In this document: positions 44,112 to 52,020 of the stretch, piece after piece
How the letters are laid out: every line of letters begins with the position of its first letter
How positions within the stretch are numbered: position 1 is the stretch's first letter
Assembly (NCBI GenBank): GCA_002841355.1
Contig: PHFB01000001.1
Span: 248,001 to 312,000, forward strand
Reading direction: 5' to 3'
DNA length: 64,000 nt
Source of the DNA: Actinobacteria bacterium HGW-Actinobacteria-1
GTDB lineage: Bacteria > Actinomycetota > Coriobacteriia > Anaerosomatales > Anaerosomataceae
The notes under the pieces: model-generated
Told to the model about the DNA's origin: nothing
What the model saw: only the letters and a program-made list of their open reading frames with translations
The model's database searches: none
Made by a program: the position numbers and the translations under genes

Positions 44112-45098
44112 CTAGAGGTGCGAGCCGAGCGTCGCGAGTTGAGCCCGGGTTCCCAGAACCACCAGCTCGTCCCCTGCCGCAAAGATAGTCTCGGCGGGCG
44201 GGTTCGCATTCAGAACGCCCGAGGGCGAACGCACGGCGAGGATGTACGCGCCCGTGCGATCTCGGATCTGTGCCTCGCGGATTGACTTCCCTATCAGTGG
44301 GGATGCTGTGCCAACTGTGACAGAATCGAGACGGAACTCGATCTCATCTCCGTGCGTCACGACATCCAGGTAATCCGAGACCACGGGGTGCAGGACCATG
44401 TCGGCCATGCGCCGTCCGCCGATGACATTCGGCGTGAGAACCCTGTCTGCGCCTGAGCGCAGGATCTTGGCCTCGGAAACCACTGATGATGACCGGGCAA
44501 CGATGTAGATCGAAGGATTCAGGGAGCGGGCGGTCAGCGCAACGAAGAGGTTGTCGGCGTCGGTGTCGACGGCCGTGACCAGTCCTTTGGCGCGTTCGAC
44601 TCCGGCCTCCTTGAGCACAGCCTCGTCCGTAGCGTCACCGTGTACGAAGAGCCAGCCCGCCTCCTCGGCAGCCTGACGGCACTCCTCACAGCTGTCGATT
44701 ACTACGAACGTGACGCCCTCATCCGCGAAAGACCGCGCAACGACCGAGCCGACTCGACCGATGCCGACGACGATGTGATGATCCGACAGTTCGCTGATGC
44801 GCTTATGCATGCGGCGTCCCTCCAGGAGTGTCCGCAGGTGGCCTTCGAACATGAACTCGATGATGGTTCCGAACGAGTATGCGATACCGCCGACTCCGGC
44901 GAAGATGAGCCCGATCGTGAATATCCTTCCGGCATCCGAAAGCGGTGCGACTTCCCGGTAGCCGACGGTTGCAATCGTTATGACCGTCATGTAGAGCGAA
45001 TCCAGCAGTCCCCAGCCCTCGAGCACCTGATACCCCACGGTACCCGCCACCAGCACAGCCAAGAGAAGCGACGCGGCGATGATCACGCGACGGAGCAT
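44112..45098 (-). CDS. Potassium-channel-like protein with RCK (TrkA) domains
   Basis: The 328 aa protein has two membrane helices flanking a pore loop (residues 1-90), a TrkA-N Rossmann domain (~108-225; HHIVVGIGRVGSVVA, VIDSCEE, GDATDEAVL) and a C-terminal TrkA-C domain. The layout is MthK-like. The selectivity filter reads TVGYR (residues 44-48; R codon at 44955-44957) where classical K+ channels have TVGYG, so selectivity is uncertain. The ATG overlaps the hpt stop (TGATG); longer frame upstream overlaps hpt. Confidence 0.85.
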   Translation of the reverse strand: MLRRVIIAASLLLAVLVAGTVGYQVLEGWGLLDSLYMTVITIATVGYREVAPLSDAGRIFTIGLIFAGVGGIAYSFGTIIEFMFEGHLRTLLEGRRMHKRISELSDHHIVVGIGRVGSVVARSFADEGVTFVVIDSCEECRQAAEEAGWLFVHGDATDEAVLKEAGVERAKGLVTAVDTDADNLFVALTARSLNPSIYIVARSSSVVSEAKILRSGADRVLTPNVIGGRRMADMVLHPVVSDYLDVVTHGDEIEFRLDSVTVGTASPLIGKSIREAQIRDRTGAYILAVRSPSGVLNANPPAETIFAAGDELVVLGTRAQLATLGSHL

Positions 45099-45646
45099 CA
45101 GCCCATCACGCCATCGTGAAGCGTTGCCAGGAACGGCAGGTTGCGATAACGGCCACCGAGGTCCATTCCGTATCCCACCACGAATCGATCGGGGATTCGC
45201 GTCCCAACGTAATCGATCGCCAGATCCGCGATGCGACGCACGTCTTTGTCGAACAGCGCGCACACCGCGATGCTCGCCGGTCTGCGCTGCCTGAGAACTC
45301 CGAGCAGGTAGTTCAATGTCAGGCCGGTGTCGATGATGTCCTCAACCACCAGGACATCTCGGCCGGCGATGGAGTCATCCAAGTCCTTGGTGATACGAAC
45401 AGCGCCGCCACCGTCTCCATACGCCGAGATCGCGAGGAAGTCGAGCGTCAGTGGGAGATCGATCGCGCGACACAGGTCCGCGATGAAGACGAATCCACCG
45501 CGGAGCACGGTCACCAGCGCGAGATCACGTCCCTGGTAGTCGGCGGTGATCTGGGAGCCGAGCCGGGCAACGATCTCAGCGATCTCCTCCGAGGAGTACA
45601 TAACGCCCTCAAGCGCGGGGTCGTGGAACGCGTGATATCCCTTCAC
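45098..45646 (-). CDS. hpt: Hypoxanthine phosphoribosyltransferase
   Basis: Hpt converts hypoxanthine (and often guanine) plus PRPP to IMP/GMP. The 182 aa protein has LVTVLRGGFVFIADLCRAI, the PRPP motif VLVVEDIIDTGLTL and DYVGTRIPDRFVVGYGMD. It starts at a GTG overlapping the previous gene by 4 nt. Together with apt and the two NCS2 permeases it makes a full purine-salvage set in this window. Confidence 0.95.
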   Translation of the reverse strand: MKGYHAFHDPALEGVMYSSEEIAEIVARLGSQITADYQGRDLALVTVLRGGFVFIADLCRAIDLPLTLDFLAISAYGDGGGAVRITKDLDDSIAGRDVLVVEDIIDTGLTLNYLLGVLRQRRPASIAVCALFDKDVRRIADLAIDYVGTRIPDRFVVGYGMDLGGRYRNLPFLATLHDGVMG

Positions 45647-46086
45647 TCGTCAGACCCCGGGTCCGTACCGCGGGCGGCGTCCAGTCCCCCACCCTCGCTA
45701 TGCGAGCGCTCCTGAACGGGAATGCCGTACTTGAAGAGAAGCCGACGGAAGTCCTTCTGGTACAGGATCTTGATGTTGATCTCCGGATAGAGTTCCTTCA
45801 AACGCCGAACCTTGCGGTTCTTCTTTGTGACGAGTTTCTGGTTCATCGTGGTGAGCTCGATGAACAGCCCGAAGTCCGGGAGGTAGAAGTCTGGCGCGAA
45901 TGATGCGATGACGTTGCCCTCTCCATCCCATTCGATCGGGAACGACCGGGGCTCGTACTCCCATTCGATCCGATAGAAATCGAGAATCTGGGCCGCCACA
46001 CGTTCGCTTGGATGCGCGAAGGAGATACCTGCGACTCTGGCCGAGACAGGCAGTGACTCGCCGGGCTCATCGATCCTGTCGGTCAT
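45643..46086 (-). CDS. PD-(D/E)XK nuclease-like protein of unknown function
   Basis: The 147 aa protein has a layout reminiscent of PD-(D/E)XK nucleases: a helix SERVAAQILDFY, then PDFYLPD (D66) and FIELTT (E77), with downstream K/R-rich helix KKNRKVRRLKELYP and strand INIKILY. The E-x-K lysine is replaced (E77-L-T79), though nearby lysines (K84, K88) could substitute. This fold assignment is by eye only. It is encoded between MerR and hpt, overlapping hpt by 4 nt. Confidence 0.55.
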   Translation of the reverse strand: MTDRIDEPGESLPVSARVAGISFAHPSERVAAQILDFYRIEWEYEPRSFPIEWDGEGNVIASFAPDFYLPDFGLFIELTTMNQKLVTKKNRKVRRLKELYPEINIKILYQKDFRRLLFKYGIPVQERSHSEGGGLDAARGTDPGSDE

Positions 46087-46092
46087 AGCGCC

Positions 46093-46803
46093 CTACATGA
46101 CATCGTCGAACACGCGCGCCAGCGCGCGATGGAGCATCGAGCGCTTGAGCGCGCCTGTGAGCTCCATCAATTCATTGAGTGTATCCATGAGCTTCTGTCG
46201 AATCTCCGGCGTACGGTGCCGGACAGACGGCATCAGGGCCTGCGAGAAGAACGTTGCCTCACGCTCGGCGAACGTTTCATACATGCGAAGATGACGCGGC
46301 TCGATTCCGAACTTCCGCAGATCCCAGCACGCGTGAGCGATAGCGATATCAGAACCGACGATCTCATCCCCCCGCTCGCCCGCAACGAGCCCAACGAGAC
46401 CGAAATCGGAGAGCTCCTTCACGAACGATGTAGGCAGACCAAGAACATCCGGAGCCTGTGAGACGGGAATCGCTTCGGCATCGTCAAGCGGAAGCGCCAT
46501 CGTCTCGCTTCGCGAGACCGCAGGCTGCAGCTCCGGCGGAACCCGACCCTTGTCGATGTCCTTCAGCTTCTCGCGAATCACTGCAAGCGGCATGAAATGC
46601 TCCTTCTGCAGCCGCAGAACGAGCTCTATACGCGAAACATCCGCCGGGTGGAACTTCCGGTATCCCCCACCCGTGCGTTCTGGCGAGACAAGACCTTCGT
46701 CCTCGAGGAAGCGGATCTTCGAGATCGAAAGGTCCGGGTACTGTTCGGTGAGCTTGTCGACGACCTCGCCGATCGTCATGTACTCGCGGTGGGAATCGGC
46801 CAT
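46093..46803 (-). CDS. MerR-family transcriptional regulator (FtsR/Rv1828-like)
   Basis: The 236 aa protein has an N-terminal winged HTH (residues ~8-75; YMTIGEVVDKLTEQYPDLSISKIRFLEDEGLV, split across the wing at GGGYRKFHPADVSRIELVLR) and a C-terminal domain without metal-binding cysteines. It resembles actinobacterial FtsR/Rv1828, a MerR-type activator linked to cell division. It starts 1 nt after the FHA gene. The same FHA-MerR pairing (garA-Rv1828) occurs in mycobacteria. Confidence 0.8.
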   Translation of the reverse strand: MADSHREYMTIGEVVDKLTEQYPDLSISKIRFLEDEGLVSPERTGGGYRKFHPADVSRIELVLRLQKEHFMPLAVIREKLKDIDKGRVPPELQPAVSRSETMALPLDDAEAIPVSQAPDVLGLPTSFVKELSDFGLVGLVAGERGDEIVGSDIAIAHACWDLRKFGIEPRHLRMYETFAEREATFFSQALMPSVRHRTPEIRQKLMDTLNELMELTGALKRSMLHRALARVFDDVM

Positions 46804-46804
46804 A

Positions 46805-47251
46805 CTATGCGCCCCCTCCGGAGAGATAAATCATCCGGAAACGTCCGATCTGAAGCGAATCACCATTATGAAGAAGCGCCTTGTCGACCAGAACGTCGTT
46901 CACATATGTGCCATTGAGCGATCCTGCGTCCTCGACGGTGACCCCCTCCGGCGACCGTCGGAGCCGAGCGTGGCTGCGTGAGACGGTGACGTCGTTCAAG
47001 AAGATCGCCGATTCTGGATCGCGCCCGACCGACAGATCGTCGTCGTCGATGTAGAAGCGCTCACCTATCTCGGCTCCCTTGTGAACCACCAATACCGGGC
47101 CCTCAGCATGTGCTCCCTCGGGAACACCCGTGACCTCTTCGGCAGCGATGGGCTCGAAGGACGCCGTAGCGCCCACAAGGCGCGCGCCGCACGAGGCGCA
47201 GACGCGATCATCTGCGCGTACAGCACTGTCGCATGCGGGACATCTGTCCAT
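46805..47251 (-). CDS. Zinc-ribbon and FHA domain protein
   Basis: From the ATG at 47251 the product is 148 aa. It has an N-terminal zinc ribbon (CPACDSA and CASCGA, four cysteines, residues 4-21) and a C-terminal FHA domain (~55-145) with GR76-77, SRSH 91-94 and LNGTYVN. FHA domains bind phosphothreonine. Mycobacterial GarA has an N-terminal phospho-acceptor tail instead of this zinc ribbon, so the mode of control may differ. A GTG six codons upstream is the alternative start; the AGAGGTGG site favours the ATG. Confidence 0.82.
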   Translation of the reverse strand: MDRCPACDSAVRADDRVCASCGARLVGATASFEPIAAEEVTGVPEGAHAEGPVLVVHKGAEIGERFYIDDDDLSVGRDPESAIFLNDVTVSRSHARLRRSPEGVTVEDAGSLNGTYVNDVLVDKALLHNGDSLQIGRFRMIYLSGGGA

Positions 47252-47290
47252 ATCGACCACCTCTATCACTGCGCAGGGATGAGGCGCGTA

Positions 47291-47551
47291 CTACTCCAGG
47301 AAGCCGAACTCGCGCTTCTTGAACGACTGTGCGATCTGCTCTTCAAGTGCTGCCCCGACTTCCGGGTTCTCAAGCACGCGAGAGAGCTTCTCCTCGCTCA
47401 GACGGTTCTTGACATACGGATCGTGGAGCGCCTCGGTGAGCTTCCTGCCGTTGTGCACCTCACGGATGACGTACTCGACCACGCGCTCTTCGATGACATC
47501 GATGGCGAGATCGTTCAGAAACGCCTGGATCTTCTCGGCAACAGTCGACAC
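47291..47551 (-). CDS. Small helical protein of unknown function
   Basis: The 86 aa protein looks all-helical, with a repeating pattern of charged and aliphatic residues (KIQAFLNDLAIDVIEERVVE, then RVLENPEVGAALEEQIAQSF). I recognise no domain. The GTG at 47551 follows GAGGAGG; an ATG at 47572 is the alternative. It lies between the RsiG-like gene and the FHA gene in one operon. Confidence 0.65.
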   Translation of the reverse strand: MSTVAEKIQAFLNDLAIDVIEERVVEYVIREVHNGRKLTEALHDPYVKNRLSEEKLSRVLENPEVGAALEEQIAQSFKKREFGFLE

Positions 47552-47593
47552 GCTTCCTCCTCGTGAATTCATACCTTCTGCGGCGTTGTCGGC

Positions 47594-47914
47594 CTACTCG
47601 TCCCAGTCATCGTTCTCGTTGATGGCAGCGACGTCGAACTTGGATACCCCGTGCAGGTCGCTCGACATGATGTCTATGAGACGTTCGATATCGTGACCCG
47701 ACACCACGTCCCCACCGGATTCCCGCTGGGATTTGAGACGACGGACCAACTCGGCGCGAAGAATGTCGATCTTGCCGTGAAGCACCCGTCTGCGATAGCT
47801 GACCTTCTGCTCGTCTTCGTACAGGTCGTCGAGCAGCTCTCTGAGCTCCTCCACGGACTTGTCCTCGAGGTTGAGCAGCGCATCATCGATGTTGCGCTTC
47901 TTGTCCTCGCCCAT
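47594..47914 (-). CDS. RsiG-like coiled-coil protein, candidate c-di-GMP binder
   Basis: The 106 aa protein is mostly helical, with a hairpin-like coiled coil (residues ~17-62) and an acidic tail. It contains E35-x3-S39-x2-R42-x3-H46-x3-D50 in EQKVSYRRRVLHGKID. In RsiG of Streptomyces and Rubrobacter the c-di-GMP motif is E(X)3S(X)2R(X)3Q(X)3D; only Q is changed, to H. The following ILRAELVRRL is also typical of RsiG/AmfC-like proteins. RsiG is an anti-sigma factor that holds WhiG when bound to c-di-GMP. No WhiG-like sigma gene is in the window. Function is inferred. Confidence 0.65.
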   Translation of the reverse strand: MGEDKKRNIDDALLNLEDKSVEELRELLDDLYEDEQKVSYRRRVLHGKIDILRAELVRRLKSQRESGGDVVSGHDIERLIDIMSSDLHGVSKFDVAAINENDDWDE

Positions 47915-47955
47915 CGTCCCTCCCAGTGTCAGGGAACCCTTCGGCCCATACCCGG

Positions 47956-47964
47956 ATTGTAGCA
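47956..47964 (-). promoter_or_regulatory. Candidate extended -10 promoter of the RsiG-like operon
   Basis: On the minus strand TGCTACAAT includes a TGn extension and TACAAT (47956-47961). Transcription would start near 47949, giving a ~35-nt leader to the RsiG-like ATG. No good -35 is visible. Confidence 0.5.
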
Positions 47965-48010
47965 GAAAGCACCGACATGACCCGCCTCTACCTCGGCCTT
48001 ACCTCGACCC

Positions 48011-48781
48011 TCACGGCATGAGTCTGAACTCATCGACGCAAGCCTCGGCATAGCGCACTTCAGAGTCCGTCAATCGATCTGGCTCGAGCTTGATTCCGAG
48101 GGTCGACTCGAAGCCCTTACGAACCGCAGTGATGATCGATTCGGATGGCGGAACGTCGCCGAGAACGTCGGACAACGTGGCGGTCGCGGCGCGCAGTCGG
48201 CCGGAGCCTTCCTGTCCGAGGCGGAATACCGACGCCTCAGCGTCGGTATCGCGACTGCGCACGAACGACCCGTGCTGGAGCACCGAGTCGTGCTCCCAAA
48301 CCTGCGCACTCCCGGAGAGCTTAGCCGCGCCAAGCGAGAGATCGGCAGGCGTGGCGTGCAGATAGCATGCGCCCGAGCCCTTCTCGCCATGCGCGCGAGC
48401 CGTGAGATCCGCCGGGACTCCAAGCGTCTGGTATGTTGCCGCAAGTGCCCCGCACAGCAGTTTGTAGCTGGCGCTTACACCCCTGGGCATGCCGTCTGCG
48501 ATACCGGCGACCACAGAGTACGTCACCTCGTCATCGTGCAGCACGCCGCGACCGCCGGTAGGGCGCCGCACAACGTCGAAACCACGCATGACGCAGTACA
48601 TGAGGTCCACGTCGTTGACCGACTGGAACCGTCCAAGCGTGACCGTCGGCGCGCGCCAAGCGTACACGCGAAGCGTGGGAGGAGACTCCCCCGCTTCGCG
48701 AGACGCAAGGACGGCCCGGTCAACGGCCATGTTCCATGCGCCGTCTTGCGGGCCGTCCTCTATGAATCGCCATGTCTGCAC
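48011..48781 (-). CDS. Lipoate/octanoate-protein transferase (LplA/LipM family)
   Basis: The 256 aa protein belongs to the BPL/LplA/LipB fold: RRPTGGRGVLHDDEVTYSVV, SYKLLCGAL, and AAKLSGSAQ with LQHGSF. A cysteine in GACYLHATPADL sits where LipM octanoyltransferases carry their catalytic Cys, so a LipM-like octanoyltransfer to GcvH is likely; LplA-type ligase activity is the alternative. It closes the gcv operon, 21 nt after gcvPB, matching its role in lipoylating GcvH. Confidence 0.82.
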   Translation of the reverse strand: MQTWRFIEDGPQDGAWNMAVDRAVLASREAGESPPTLRVYAWRAPTVTLGRFQSVNDVDLMYCVMRGFDVVRRPTGGRGVLHDDEVTYSVVAGIADGMPRGVSASYKLLCGALAATYQTLGVPADLTARAHGEKGSGACYLHATPADLSLGAAKLSGSAQVWEHDSVLQHGSFVRSRDTDAEASVFRLGQEGSGRLRAATATLSDVLGDVPPSESIITAVRKGFESTLGIKLEPDRLTDSEVRYAEACVDEFRLMP

Positions 48782-48802
48782 GCGCAGCAGCGCCTCCTGG
48801 AG

Positions 48803-50281
48803 CTACTCCGCGGGCTTCCACGCAAGATCGGGCTGCTTCACCGCTGCGGCCTCGTCGAGCCTGCGAACGGGCGTCGTATAGGGCGCCTCGTGAAGCATCT
48901 CAGGATTCTCTTCCACCTCGCGGGCGATGGCGAGCATCGCATCCACAAACTCGTCGAGCACTTCCAGGCTCTCGGTCTCGGTGGGCTCGATCATGATCGC
49001 TTCGTGCACGAGCAGCGGGAAGTACACCGTCGGCGGATGAACGCCGTGATCGAGCAGACGCTTGGCCATATCCAGCGTCCTCACGCCGTGCTGCTTACGC
49101 TGCCGTTCGCCTGAGAGCACGAACTCGTGCATGCAGGTACGGTCATACGCGAGGTCAAACGCTCCCCGCAGCCGCTCTTTGACGTAGTTCGCCGAGAGGA
49201 CGGCTTGCTCGGATACTTCCGTGATGCCTTCAGCACCGAGCGCCCGGATGTACGTGTACGCGCGCACGAGCACGCCGAAGTTGCCGAGGAACGCCTTGAT
49301 GCGGCCGATCGAGCGCGCCGGCGTCGCAAGCGCGAAGCTGCCATCGGCATCCTTCACGACAACCGGACCCGGCAGGAACTCGGCAAGCGCGTCCGTCACG
49401 CAGACCGGGCCTGCACCCGGTCCGCCGCCGCCGTGCGGCGTGGCGAACGTCTTGTGCAGGTTGATATGCATGGCATCGAAGCCCATATCACCCGGACGCA
49501 CCTTGCCGAGGATAGCGTTCAGGTTCGCGCCATCGCAGAACGCAAGCGCGCCGACTGCGTGCACCATATCGGTTATGGCAACGATGTTCTCGTCGAACAG
49601 CCCGAGGGTGTTCGGGTTCGTCAACATGAGCGCAGCGACATCGGTGTCCAGCGCGGCCTTGAGCGCTTCAAGGTCGACGCCGCCGCGGTCGTTACTCGGC
49701 ACCTGGGTGACCGAATAGCCGCACATCGCAACGGTAGCGGGGTTCGTACCGTGCGCGGTGTCAGGGATGATGACGCGCTTGCGCGCGTCGCCGTTAGCCA
49801 CGTGGTACGCGCGGATCGCCATGAGCGCGGTGAGCTCGCCATGAGCGCCGGCCGCCGGCTGTAGCGAGACGGCGGGCAGCCCGGAGATCTCACCAAGCGC
49901 GTCCTGGAGGCCGTGCATCAGCCCAAGCGCGCCCTGGACGGACTCGGCAGGCTGATACGGATGGATTGCCGAGAACCCGGGCAGGCGACACGCCCACTCG
50001 TCGATGCGCGGGTTGTACTTCATGGTGCAGGAGCCGAGGGGGTAGAACCCGCTGTCGACGCCGAAGTTCACGCTGGCGAGGTGCTGGTAGTGCCGGGCGA
50101 TCTCGATCTCGGTCACGTGCGGAAGACGCACGGCACGCGAACGCGCGCCCGAGCCGAGCGTGGCCGCCATATCGATGTCGGGCACATCGAGCGTCGGCGC
50201 CTCAACACAGCGAGACTCGGGCGAACCGATCTCGAAGATGAGCGGGCGTGCCACCGCTTCGCGCTTCATATGCTCGCTCAC
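48803..50281 (-). CDS. gcvPB: Glycine dehydrogenase (decarboxylating) subunit 2
   Basis: The C-terminal half of split P-protein, the PLP-containing glycine decarboxylase. The 492 aa protein has PLGSCTMKYNP, HGTNPATVAMCGY and the PLP-lysine region NLHKTFATPHGGGGPG. It pairs with GcvPA, whose gene it overlaps by 4 nt. Split P-protein is common in Gram-positive, archaeal and thermophile lineages. Confidence 0.96.
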   Translation of the reverse strand: MSEHMKREAVARPLIFEIGSPESRCVEAPTLDVPDIDMAATLGSGARSRAVRLPHVTEIEIARHYQHLASVNFGVDSGFYPLGSCTMKYNPRIDEWACRLPGFSAIHPYQPAESVQGALGLMHGLQDALGEISGLPAVSLQPAAGAHGELTALMAIRAYHVANGDARKRVIIPDTAHGTNPATVAMCGYSVTQVPSNDRGGVDLEALKAALDTDVAALMLTNPNTLGLFDENIVAITDMVHAVGALAFCDGANLNAILGKVRPGDMGFDAMHINLHKTFATPHGGGGPGAGPVCVTDALAEFLPGPVVVKDADGSFALATPARSIGRIKAFLGNFGVLVRAYTYIRALGAEGITEVSEQAVLSANYVKERLRGAFDLAYDRTCMHEFVLSGERQRKQHGVRTLDMAKRLLDHGVHPPTVYFPLLVHEAIMIEPTETESLEVLDEFVDAMLAIAREVEENPEMLHEAPYTTPVRRLDEAAAVKQPDLAWKPAE

Positions 50282-51606
50282 AGCGACACCACCTCTCCGA
50301 CGAAGCGGTCCATCTGTGCGCGTGTGCGCTTCTCGGTCACTGCGAAGAGCACGAGTCCGGCGTAGTCGTCGGAGAACCGCGACACGTCGAGACCCGCCAG
50401 GAAGCCGCGCTCCAGCATCGCGTGCTGCATCGCGGCGATGTCGCCGTCGTAGCGCAGCGCGAACTCATTGCCGAACGCAGCATCGCTCACCGCCGAGAAC
50501 CGACCTGTTGCGATGAGAACGTCGTGCAGGTAGTGCGCCTTGGCGATGCACGCACGGCCGATGCCCTCAAGTCCCACGGTTCCGACCGACGCCAGGTACA
50601 CTCCGGCAGCAAGCGCGTTGAGCGCATGGTTCGAGCAGATGTTGGATGTCGCCTTCTCGCGACGGATGTGCTGCTCGCGCGTTTGCATCGTGAGCACGAA
50701 GCCGGGACGACCATCCACGTCGGTGGTTCGTCCGGCGATACGTCCGGGCATCTGGCGGATGAACTGCTCCTTGCACGCGAAGAACCCGAAACCGGGGCCT
50801 CCGAACGCCATCGCATTGCCGAGTGGCTGCCCCTCGCCGACAACGATGTCAGCACCAAGAACGCCGGGTGCCTCCATGACGCCGAGTAGGATCGGGTTGG
50901 ACGCAACCACAACAAGCGCGCCCGCCTCATGCGCCACCGCCGCGATTGCGGGAACGTCCTCCACGCAGCCAAGAAACGACGGCGATGCGACAAGCACTGC
51001 GGCCGCGTCGACGGCAAGGCCAGTGAGCGCCTCGATGTCGGTCACGCCCGCTGTGGCAGGGCAGGTCACGACCTCGATCATGCCCGACTCGGCATAGGTC
51101 GCGAGAACCTCGAGCCACTCGGGGTGGGCCGCTCCGCTGACGACGACGCGGTGGCGTTTCGTCACGCGAGCGGCCATAAGGGCCGCCTCGACGAAGGCAG
51201 TCGCCCCGTCGTACATCGATGCGTTAGCGACGTCCATTCCGGTTAGGGCACACACCATCGACTGATACTCATAAATGGCCTGAAGCGTGCCCTGGCTGAT
51301 CTCAGGCTGGTATGGCGTATACGCCGTGAAGAACTCGGGCTTGCTCACGACCGAATCCACGATCGCCGGGATGTAATGGTCGTAGCAGCCTCCGCCGAGG
51401 AACGACACGAGCCCGCCTGTGTTCGAGACAGCGAGCGCCTCGATCTCGGCAGCGAGGTCGATCTCGCTCATGCCCGATGGCAAAGCGAGCGGCCGCGCAA
51501 GGCGGACGCTCGCAGGTATGACTTCGAAGAGCTCGTCGACGGTGCGCGCACCGACGGCGTGCAGCATGGTCTCACGCTGCTCGCAGGACACCGGTATGAA
51601 GCGCAT
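50278..51606 (-). CDS. gcvPA: Glycine dehydrogenase (decarboxylating) subunit 1
   Basis: The N-terminal half of split P-protein, 442 aa: FIPVSCEQRETML, FLGGGCYDHYIPAIVD, YTPYQPEISQGTLQAIYEYQ and ALTGMDVANASMYDGATA. It forms the heterotetrameric decarboxylase with GcvPB. It starts 3 nt after gcvH. Confidence 0.96.
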   Translation of the reverse strand: MRFIPVSCEQRETMLHAVGARTVDELFEVIPASVRLARPLALPSGMSEIDLAAEIEALAVSNTGGLVSFLGGGCYDHYIPAIVDSVVSKPEFFTAYTPYQPEISQGTLQAIYEYQSMVCALTGMDVANASMYDGATAFVEAALMAARVTKRHRVVVSGAAHPEWLEVLATYAESGMIEVVTCPATAGVTDIEALTGLAVDAAAVLVASPSFLGCVEDVPAIAAVAHEAGALVVVASNPILLGVMEAPGVLGADIVVGEGQPLGNAMAFGGPGFGFFACKEQFIRQMPGRIAGRTTDVDGRPGFVLTMQTREQHIRREKATSNICSNHALNALAAGVYLASVGTVGLEGIGRACIAKAHYLHDVLIATGRFSAVSDAAFGNEFALRYDGDIAAMQHAMLERGFLAGLDVSRFSDDYAGLVLFAVTEKRTRAQMDRFVGEVVSL

Positions 51607-51609
51607 GCC

Positions 51610-51993
51610 TTAGGCTTCCTCAGCGATAAAGGCTTCGTACTCCTCGGCGGACATAAGCTCGTCGAGCTCAGCAGCGTCGCTCATCTTGATCTTGAGCATC
51701 CAGCCGTCGCCGTACGCATCCTCGTTGACCGTCTCGGGAGCATCGCCCAGGGCGTCGTTCACTTCGACGATCTCACCGGTGAGCGGCGAGAAGAGCTCGG
51801 AGACGGACTTCACGGACTCGATCTCACCGAAGCTCTCGCCTGCGGCAACCTCGTCACCAACGGAGGGCAGATCGACGTAGACGACCTCGCCGAGCTGGTC
51901 CTGAGCGAAATCGCTGATGCCGATGATGGCAACGTCGCCATCGAGTTTGACCCACTCGTGCTCTTTGTCGTACTTGAGATCCTTCGGATACAT
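51610..51993 (-). CDS. gcvH: Glycine cleavage system H protein
   Basis: The 127 aa lipoyl carrier shuttles the aminomethyl group between P- and T-proteins. The lipoylated lysine is K62 in FGEIESVKSVSEL, with EHEWV at the N-terminus and EYEAFIAEE at the end. The AAAGGAGC site precedes ATG. It lies between gcvT and gcvPA. Confidence 0.97.
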   Translation of the reverse strand: MYPKDLKYDKEHEWVKLDGDVAIIGISDFAQDQLGEVVYVDLPSVGDEVAAGESFGEIESVKSVSELFSPLTGEIVEVNDALGDAPETVNEDAYGDGWMLKIKMSDAAELDELMSAEEYEAFIAEEA

Positions 51994-52020
51994 TCGGTTG
52001 TGCTCCTTTCGGGTGTCTGT

